Part shown: positions 58,096 to 64,000 of the stretch, piece by piece
Position numbering within the stretch: position 1 is the stretch's first letter
How the letters are laid out: each line of letters opens with the position of its first letter
Notes under the pieces: generated by a model
What the model was told of the DNA's origin: nothing
Databases searched by the model: none
Seen by the model: the letters and a program-made list of their open reading frames with translations, nothing else
NCBI RefSeq assembly: GCF_016744155.1
Contig: NZ_JADGEW010000023.1
Span: 1-64,000, forward strand
Direction of reading: 5' to 3'
Source: Amphritea sp.
GTDB lineage: Bacteria; Pseudomonadota; Gammaproteobacteria; Pseudomonadales; Balneatricaceae
DNA: 64,000 nt
Position numbers and translations under genes: made by a program

Positions 58096-60210
58096 ATGAA
58101 CATCAAATCACTTAGTGGCGCCATTGCTATAGGCGCAGCATTAACAGTCGGTTCAATAGCCCCAGTTGCTAACGCGGCGGGACTATTGAAACCAGCCAAT
58201 TCAAGCCAGCCTGATCTGAGCATCAAAGAACACCACGTTAATGTGGTGCTTGAGCACAGTTACGCGGTAACCAGCATTGAACAGGTATTTCATAATCCAG
58301 GTAATCAGGCACTCGAGGCTATATATAGCTTTCCAGTACCCGAACATGCAGCCGTGGGCGAGTTCACTTACTGGATAGATGGTAAACCCGTTACCGGCGA
58401 GGTGGTTAAAAAGCAGCAGGCACGGAAGATTTATGAGCAAGAAAAACAGGCCGGTAGAGAAACCGCGCTGGTTGAGAAAGACAGTTATAAAACTTTCGAT
58501 ATTAGCGTCACCCCGGTACAGCCAAACAGCGATGTGCGGATAAAGTTAGTTTATATTCAGCCTGCCCATGTTGATTCTGGCGTCGGACGCTATGTATACC
58601 CATTAGAAGATGGCGGGGTTGATGATCAGAAAAACGCATTCTGGAGCAGAAATGAAGTTGTCGATGAGAAATTCAGTTTCAACATGACTCTGGGCTCAGG
58701 TTATCCGGTCGACTCTATCCGCCTCCCTCAACAACCTCAGGCATCGATTCAACAACTTAACCCTACCCAATGGCAGGTCAGCATGGCTAACCAGTCAGGA
58801 GCTCTTACAGCAGGAGCTTTATCATCTGATGAGCGAGGCTCAGAAGTAAAGCTGCAGAACCGTAACGTAGAACAAACAACTGGGATATTACCCGCTGCCA
58901 ACCTTAATCAGGATATCGTTGTTTACTGGCGCCTGAAACAAGACCTGCCCGGTAGTGTCGATCTGATAAGTTACAAAGAATCTGCGGACTCTCAAGGCAC
59001 ATTTATGATGACCCTGACGCCAGGAGACGACCTTGCTGCTGTGCAAGGAGGACGAGACTGGATCTTTGTTCTAGATGTCTCCGGCTCAATGCAGGGTAAG
59101 TACAGCACGCTGGTTGAAGGTGTACGACAGGGGCTGGCTAAATTGCAGGCGGATGACCGTTTCAAAATCGTTCTGTTTAACAATGCAGCCACTGATTTCT
59201 CTAAAGGATTTCAAGCGGTAACGCCAGAGATTATCAACCCACTACTGAATCAACTAGAACAGTATCAACCGAGTAACGGAACCGATCTTTATTCCGGCAT
59301 ATCTCAGGGTTTAAAGAACCTTGATGCTGATCGTAGTACTGCGATGATACTTGTCACCGATGGCGTCGCTAATGTCGGTGTAACCGAGAAAAAACGCTTT
59401 CTTAAGTTGATGGATAAAGCCGACATCCGTTTGTTCACTTTCGTTATGGGTAATAGCGCTAACCGTCCCCTGCTGGATGGAATGACCAAAGTTTCCAACG
59501 GTTTTGCCATCAGTGTTTCTAATGCCGATGACATCGTTGGCCAACTGATGCTGGCCACCAGTAAGATGACACATCAGGCACTACGGGATGTAGAACTCAA
59601 AATTGATGGCGGCAGAGTGACCGACCTCACACCTGAGCAGATTAACTCTCTCTACCGAGGCGAACAGTTGACGATCGCTGGGCACTATCGCAAGCCAGGC
59701 CCAGTACAAGTAACACTCACCGGTAAAATAGGTGAACAAAGTCGAAGTTACAGTACCGAAGTAACCCTTCCTGAACAGAGTCTTTTGCATCCTGAACTGG
59801 AACGGATCTGGGCCTTTTCCAGTATTGAAAACATGCAATCGAAAATGGATTACCTTGGGGAAAGTAGTAACGAAGACACTGAGCAGGCAATTACCGATCT
59901 GGCCATTCAGTATGACTTAGTCACTGACTACACATCCATGCTCGTTGTCCGGGACGAAGTTTTTAAGCAACTCAATATAGAACGTAATAATCAGCAGCGT
60001 ACTGATACAGAAAACAGTGCCCGCCAACAACGGAAGCAGCAGCCGGTAAAAAGTGTACGAGCTGACACCCAGAAACCTATGTTTACACCATCGAACAACC
60101 GAGCATCGCTGGGCAGTGGTTCTGGCGCTGTAGGTCACTGGGTCCTTCTATTAATCGGTGCCTTGCTACTGGTTCAATACAGCAATAATCGTAACCGTAA
60201 GCAATCTTGA
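58096..60210 (+). CDS. Secreted VIT/VWA-domain protein with GlyGly-CTERM-like tail
   Basis: 704 residues. Signal peptide 1-27 (cleavage near VANAA). VIT domain about 40-170 (VTSIEQVFHNPGNQALEAIYSFPVP, EKDSYKTFDISVTPVQP). VWA domain about 320-490 with an intact MIDAS: D327-x-S329-x-S331 (FVLDVSGSM), T396 (NGTDLYSG) and D422 (VTDGVAN). A polar low-complexity stretch (630-670) leads to a C-terminal sorting-type tail: Gly/Ser-rich LGSGSGAVG at 672-680, hydrophobic VLLLIGALLLV (683-693) and basic NRNRKQS, the layout of GlyGly-CTERM. The next gene, 7 bases on, is a rhombosortase. Related to the inter-alpha-trypsin-inhibitor-like marine sortase target protein, but with a rhombosortase partner. AGAGGAA before the ATG. 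Confidence 0.88.
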   Translation: MNIKSLSGAIAIGAALTVGSIAPVANAAGLLKPANSSQPDLSIKEHHVNVVLEHSYAVTSIEQVFHNPGNQALEAIYSFPVPEHAAVGEFTYWIDGKPVTGEVVKKQQARKIYEQEKQAGRETALVEKDSYKTFDISVTPVQPNSDVRIKLVYIQPAHVDSGVGRYVYPLEDGGVDDQKNAFWSRNEVVDEKFSFNMTLGSGYPVDSIRLPQQPQASIQQLNPTQWQVSMANQSGALTAGALSSDERGSEVKLQNRNVEQTTGILPAANLNQDIVVYWRLKQDLPGSVDLISYKESADSQGTFMMTLTPGDDLAAVQGGRDWIFVLDVSGSMQGKYSTLVEGVRQGLAKLQADDRFKIVLFNNAATDFSKGFQAVTPEIINPLLNQLEQYQPSNGTDLYSGISQGLKNLDADRSTAMILVTDGVANVGVTEKKRFLKLMDKADIRLFTFVMGNSANRPLLDGMTKVSNGFAISVSNADDIVGQLMLATSKMTHQALRDVELKIDGGRVTDLTPEQINSLYRGEQLTIAGHYRKPGPVQVTLTGKIGEQSRSYSTEVTLPEQSLLHPELERIWAFSSIENMQSKMDYLGESSNEDTEQAITDLAIQYDLVTDYTSMLVVRDEVFKQLNIERNNQQRTDTENSARQQRKQQPVKSVRADTQKPMFTPSNNRASLGSGSGAVGHWVLLLIGALLLVQYSNNRNRKQS

Positions 60211-60217
60211 GGCAGCT

Positions 60218-60847
60218 ATGAACCTCTGGCTATATAAATCACTCAAACAAAACCCTCCCGCTTCCGCGGGAGGTCTTACCTCCATACCGCTGCTAACCCT
60301 CGGCATTATCTTGCTTGCTCTCCCATTCAGCTTGTCTCCTGAACTCTTTCAGCTGGGCTATTTCAACCAGACATTGATAGGCGAAGGTCAATTATGGCGG
60401 CTCATATCCGGGCATCTAAGCCATACATCAACCAGTCATCTGGGTTGGGATATCCTGGCTTTTACACTGGCTGCAGGCTATCTGGAAAGGCATTCAAAAG
60501 GGCTTTTATTACTGTCATTACTGGGAGGTTTGATAACCGTAAACGGGTTACTGTTATCACCCTGGAGCGGTGTCGGCAGCTACGCAGGATTATCTGGTCT
60601 ACTCTTTGCCCCGCTGTTTATCAGTCTACTGATATTCGCACTAAAGCAGCCATCAGTGAATGGATGGCTGCCCATGCTGATCTGCATGGGTAAAGTAATC
60701 TGGGAACAGTTCAGCGGCCAGGCACTGTTAAGTCAAAGCCCATGGCCACCGTATCCTGCGGCGCATCTTGCTGGCGTTATTGGTGGGCTGCTCTGTCTAA
60801 TCATCCTAGAACAACAGCGCTTCAATCTGCCAATAAATAAAAACTGA
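60218..60847 (+). CDS. rrtA: Rhombosortase (rhomboid-like intramembrane protease)
   Basis: 209-residue rhomboid-fold serine protease of the RrtA type, which cleaves GlyGly-CTERM tails and hands substrates to export or surface anchoring. Six membrane spans; the entry motif RLISGHLSHTSTSHLGWD (61-78), the nucleophile Ser126 in SYAGLSGLL and the catalytic His183 in AAHLAGVIGG. The longer frame (from 60158) would run inside the VWA gene; ATG 60218 has GAGG over the upstream stop. The 7-base gap makes this a dedicated enzyme for the VIT/VWA protein. Confidence 0.9.
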   Translation: MNLWLYKSLKQNPPASAGGLTSIPLLTLGIILLALPFSLSPELFQLGYFNQTLIGEGQLWRLISGHLSHTSTSHLGWDILAFTLAAGYLERHSKGLLLLSLLGGLITVNGLLLSPWSGVGSYAGLSGLLFAPLFISLLIFALKQPSVNGWLPMLICMGKVIWEQFSGQALLSQSPWPPYPAAHLAGVIGGLLCLIILEQQRFNLPINKN

Positions 60848-60902
60848 AAAGATAATTCAGTCGCTTTCCTTCAGCAGAAACCGAGAGGCTCTGCTAATCG
60901 AT

Positions 60903-62048
60903 TTAAGAGTCATGCTGAGTTACATTCTTCAATTCAGATGGAAAGATCAATTGCTTGAAAACAATGCATAAGAGGATAAAGGTCGGAAGACCTATCACCT
61001 GACGTATCCAAAGATATTCCCCGCTCATATATGAGGTCAACGGATAAACAACGCCCGCCATCAGCATCATCCAAAAACCAAGTAAAAGCACTGCATAAAA
61101 TGCTTTCATATTCGGTAATTCTTTTCGAAATTCAATCACCACCCATGCTGCGAAAATAGCGAAATATGCCAAATAAAACTGTTGCTGCCCGGCCTTATAA
61201 AACATAAGGAGCGCGGTAAAACCTGCAAGAAATGCTGCATGTTGTTCTAACTTTTCTTTCCTGAATCGCATAAAAACAAAAAAAACTGCACCTAAAGCAA
61301 GGGGCTTGTTCAATGAAATCAGTACACTGCCAATACTTTTGAACGGAAAGTAATCACTGTACAAAAACATCATAATAGAGAATAACGTTGGGTTTCGACC
61401 GTTAGCCTTTCCGAAAGCAACGAGGAATGATGGCCCCCATATAAGGTAAGTAATCAGATAGGCCACAAACAGCATAACAACAAAAACAAGGATATTACGG
61501 CGTATATCCTTCCAACCTTTATTTAGAAACGGCAACAAAAATAGAGGATAAATCTTAGTTAAAACACCAACAGTCAGAATCAGCAAAGATGTCTTACTAC
61601 TCCCCTTAACAGCAAGCAACACACCAAGAAAGCAAAGCAAAGCGACCAGACTATCGTTAAAACCATAAAAAGAGGTGCTGACAATGAAGAATGGGTTCAA
61701 CAACCAGAACGCAGCAAATAGCCACTTAACAGCAGCACTTACATTTTGTAGTGCGCTAAATTTTCGAACCGTATATATAACTATGGCTAACCAGCAACTG
61801 ACAAATATTAGTTTCGGTAACTGACTATTCAGTGCATAGGGCAACGCAAAAAAATTATAAACCGGACCATATGCATTTGGTGCATCAATTTTTGCCCAAG
61901 GATCTCCACCACTCAGAATCAGATCCCAATGTGCAAAATAGAGCGCATAATCATGCATAGGTGCGATCATAAAGCTAGCGATCAACACTGCGATCACATA
62001 GACGAAAAGTAGAGCGTCAAGCAATTTTGATGGGGCTGATGTCGTCAT
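60903..62048 (-). CDS. Integral-membrane GT-C glycosyltransferase (GT87-like)
   Basis: 381 residues with about ten membrane spans. An acidic loop after the first span (MIAPMHDYALYFAHWDLILSGGDPW) carries the GT-C Asp residues, followed by YGPVYNFFALPY, WLLNPFFIVSTSFYGFNDSLVALLCFLGVL and LTKIYPLFLLP. This is the layout of polyprenol-phosphate-sugar dependent GT87/GT83-type transferases acting on the periplasmic face. ATG 62048 preferred over GTG 62063. Divergent from the GT2/GtrA gene that could supply its lipid-linked sugar (inference). Acceptor unknown. Confidence 0.82.
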   Translation of the reverse strand: MTTSAPSKLLDALLFVYVIAVLIASFMIAPMHDYALYFAHWDLILSGGDPWAKIDAPNAYGPVYNFFALPYALNSQLPKLIFVSCWLAIVIYTVRKFSALQNVSAAVKWLFAAFWLLNPFFIVSTSFYGFNDSLVALLCFLGVLLAVKGSSKTSLLILTVGVLTKIYPLFLLPFLNKGWKDIRRNILVFVVMLFVAYLITYLIWGPSFLVAFGKANGRNPTLFSIMMFLYSDYFPFKSIGSVLISLNKPLALGAVFFVFMRFRKEKLEQHAAFLAGFTALLMFYKAGQQQFYLAYFAIFAAWVVIEFRKELPNMKAFYAVLLLGFWMMLMAGVVYPLTSYMSGEYLWIRQVIGLPTFILLCIVFKQLIFPSELKNVTQHDS

Positions 62049-62301
62049 AAAAATCCAATTCACAAACTACTTATAATGCTCGGGATAATAATTTGTTGGT
62101 GATCTTATAACAAGAGATGCCAGTTGATACTGAACATTCATTTAACAAAATTAAAAAGTTAATGACGCTATCATTAGTAAACTAAAAGAATTAAAGCTAA
62201 TAACGCTCACTCGCCTATTAATCCGTATCGATGAAAGAATTGTAATATTGCTTTGATATCTATAGCATTATCCTATTTTTGACTGAGTGTTGAAGCGATA
62301 T

Positions 62302-63432
62302 ATGTCTGACATTAAGATCTCCATCGTAATACCTACCTATCAAGAAGTTCAGAACATTCCTCTGATTTGTGAACAGGTTTCCAGCTCACTGGACGGTCAT
62401 TCGTTCGAGATCATATTTGTTGATGACAACTCCCAGGATGGCTCCTATGAGGCGGTAAAAAGCATTTCTGACAGAATCCCTGCCAGAATCATAGTCCGCA
62501 CGGAAGAGCGCGGCCTCTCTACAGCCGTTATCAGAGGTATAGAAGAAGCTAAAGGCAAATATGTCGTCGTCATGGATTGCGACCTGTCACATCCTTCTAC
62601 TGCTGTTCAGCCAATGGTGGCAAAGCTGGAAAGTGGTCAGAACGACTTCGTTGTCGGCTCGCGATATATTGATGGTGGTTCATTTGACGATGACTGGGGC
62701 TTCTTTCGTCTGCTAAATTCAAAAATCGCTACCTGGCTAGCCCTTCCCCTCTGTCATATTAAAGATCCCATGTCTGGCTTTTTTGCATTTGAGCGTGAAA
62801 AATTTGAAACCTGCGCTCACCTGACACCGACTGGATATAAGATTGGCCTTGAAATTATGGTCAAGGGTGAATTCAATGCTCCCGGAGAGCACCCGATACA
62901 CTTCAAAGACAGAGAGCATGGCGAAAGTAAGCTTAGTTTAAAAGAACAACTCCTTTACCTGAGACATCTTCGCCGTTTGTACCGATTCAAATACCCTACT
63001 ATCTCTGAGTTTGCTCAATTTGGTATCGTTGGAGGCACAGGTTTTGTAGTCGATACTTTGATTTATTTTGCCCTGCAAATCTACTTTGGCCTTGGACATA
63101 ACCTTGCTCGAGCGATTTCATTCTGGCCAGCAGCGACCTGGAACTGGATATGGAACCGAACCATTACCTTTACCCATCGTGAAAAATCAAAGCACCTTAC
63201 TCAGTGGTTATCCTTTTTAGCCACATCGCTTGCCGGCTTCGCCATGAATTTTGGGGCTTACACAGTACTGACAGCTTATGTACCGTTTTTTATTGAGCAT
63301 AAGTTTTTTGCCCTGATTATTGGCGTATTAGTTGGGATGGGCTTTAACTTTATGATGGCGAGAATTTTTGTTTTCAAGCAGCTTGATGACGAAATACTTG
63401 AAGAAGAGAAAGAGCCTCATCATTTGAAGTAA
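62302..63432 (+). CDS. GT2 polyprenol-phosphate glycosyltransferase with GtrA domain
   Basis: 376 residues. N-terminal DPM1-like GT2 catalytic domain (1-235): SIVIPTYQEVQNIPLICEQ, IIFVDDNSQDGSYEAVK, VVMDCDLSHPS (DxD-like) and GSRYIDGGSFDDDWG. C-terminal GtrA membrane domain (about 240-360, four spans: FGIVGGTGFVVDTLIYFALQ, WNRTITF). This fusion makes polyprenol-phosphate sugars and probably flips them. The start is set at ATG 62302; the frame opens at GTG 62287. The 253-base upstream spacer is AT-rich and without other genes. Confidence 0.9.
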   Translation: MSDIKISIVIPTYQEVQNIPLICEQVSSSLDGHSFEIIFVDDNSQDGSYEAVKSISDRIPARIIVRTEERGLSTAVIRGIEEAKGKYVVVMDCDLSHPSTAVQPMVAKLESGQNDFVVGSRYIDGGSFDDDWGFFRLLNSKIATWLALPLCHIKDPMSGFFAFEREKFETCAHLTPTGYKIGLEIMVKGEFNAPGEHPIHFKDREHGESKLSLKEQLLYLRHLRRLYRFKYPTISEFAQFGIVGGTGFVVDTLIYFALQIYFGLGHNLARAISFWPAATWNWIWNRTITFTHREKSKHLTQWLSFLATSLAGFAMNFGAYTVLTAYVPFFIEHKFFALIIGVLVGMGFNFMMARIFVFKQLDDEILEEEKEPHHLK

Positions 63433-63444
63433 AGAAAACCAGAT

Positions 63445-63471
63445 AGGCAAGTCAAGCAAAACGGCTTGCCT
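63445..63471. terminator. Possible terminator between GT2 and rsuA
   Basis: AGGCAAG (63445-63451) and CTTGCCT (63465-63471), 7-bp stem, 13-base loop, no T run. Weak, at a convergent gene junction. Confidence 0.4.
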
Positions 63472-63527
63472 GACACTTCATAAGAATAATAATTTCTCAT
63501 ATTGCCTTAGAAAACTACTCTGCCTCA

Positions 63528-64000
63528 TCAGAACAGCGCTATCTCCGCAGCCGTCAAAGGTCTGAAGTCACCCATTTTAAGTTCCGGATCGAGTATTAAA
63601 TCACCGATACTCTCACGATGAAGCTCAGTAACTTCATTATCGAAGTAACCAAACATACGCTTAACCTGGTGATAACGCCCTTCATGAATCGTCAGCCGTG
63701 AATGACAAGAATCGATCCGCTCAAGTGTCGCTGGGCGGGTAGTAATGCCTTCATAGCTAAAATAGATTCCACGGGAGAACACATCTTCCGCCTCAACAGC
63801 GACATGATCTTTGGTCGTGACATGATAAGTTTTGGGTATAGTCGACTCAGGCTGAGTAACTCTGCGAGACCAGTTGCCATCGTTGGTGAGTAGCATAAGT
63901 CCAGTCGTCTTGAGGTCCAGACGCCCTGCCAAATGTAAGCCATCACGAAGGTTCTCTGGAAGAAGCTCAAGGACTGTTTTGTGCTCCGGGTGCTCTGTTG
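63528..64000 (-). CDS. rsuA: 16S rRNA pseudouridine-516 synthase, 5' end beyond window
   Basis: Partial: the frame stays open to the right edge, so the start and the S4 domain lie outside. Catalytic motif AGRLDLKTTGLMLLTNDG with the nucleophile Asp, then IPKTYHVTT, RPATLERID, HEGRYHQVKRMFGYFDNEV and the C-terminal LHRESIGDLILD. This is the RsuA/RluB-E group; the upstream part LELLPENLRDGLHLAGRLD fits RsuA. It modifies U516 in 16S rRNA of the nascent 30S subunit. Confidence 0.92.
   Translation of the reverse strand, partial: TEHPEHKTVLELLPENLRDGLHLAGRLDLKTTGLMLLTNDGNWSRRVTQPESTIPKTYHVTTKDHVAVEAEDVFSRGIYFSYEGITTRPATLERIDSCHSRLTIHEGRYHQVKRMFGYFDNEVTELHRESIGDLILDPELKMGDFRPLTAAEIALF

Overview
The window reads as chromosomal backbone of a marine gammaproteobacterium, most like the Oceanospirillaceae (Amphritea, Neptunomonas or Neptuniibacter type); this placement is inferred from gene content and order, not from a search. 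Support comes from the order tatD-pilZ-holB-tmk-mltG-pabC-fabF-acpP-fabG-fabD-plsX-rpmF-yceD-maf-sppA-HAD, which matches the Pseudomonas arrangement (no fabH), from the pgsA-tRNA Gly/Cys/Leu block next to uvrC, and from tusDCBE and ydiJ. I see no phage, insertion sequence, integrase, rRNA operon or CRISPR array.

Layout: 1-2.8 kb holds small unknown genes, a GacA/UvrY-like response regulator and a KfrA-like coiled-coil DNA-binding protein. 3-7.4 kb has a type I GAPDH gene facing a tRNA-Gly/Leu/Cys/Gly array, pgsA and uvrC. 7.5-20.6 kb is mixed housekeeping: a DUF1853 protein, an unlisted 47-residue membrane protein, thioredoxin-fold proteins, truC, yccA, tusDCBE, a lone cheW, malate dehydrogenase, and a scattered glyoxylate/C3 set (aminotransferase, two beta-hydroxyacid reductases, hydroxypyruvate isomerase). 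20.7-36.3 kb is the fatty-acid/cell-envelope/replication cluster, almost all on the minus strand. It is interrupted after maf by two tandem papain-like amidase paralogues and a GFA-family gene.

36.5-38.3 kb carries a flavocytochrome c (sulfide dehydrogenase) pair where rluC would be expected. 38.4-57 kb is accessory metabolism: rraA, a fused FAD/Fe-S D-2-hydroxyglutarate-type dehydrogenase with a divergent LysR regulator, thioesterases, transporters, acetyltransferases, an AraC/GyrI regulator and an aminotransferase. It also holds the oddest gene of the window, a 965-residue MFS protein whose last ~550 residues are prolines phased every 15 residues in a helical, highly acidic repeat domain. 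57.2-60.9 kb carries an XRE-type regulator and a two-gene unit: a secreted VIT/VWA protein with a GlyGly-CTERM-like tail followed by its probable dedicated rhombosortase. 60.9-63.4 kb is a divergent pair of polyprenol-sugar type glycosyltransferase genes, and the right edge cuts through rsuA.

The best candidates for something little described are the MFS/15-residue-repeat fusion (50362-53259) and the VIT-VWA/rhombosortase pair (58096-60847). Several start codons were moved from the longest reading frame on the basis of Shine-Dalgarno position or family alignment (gap, pilZ, holB, fabF, fabD, fccA, the rhombosortase and others). All functional statements come from motif reading by eye.
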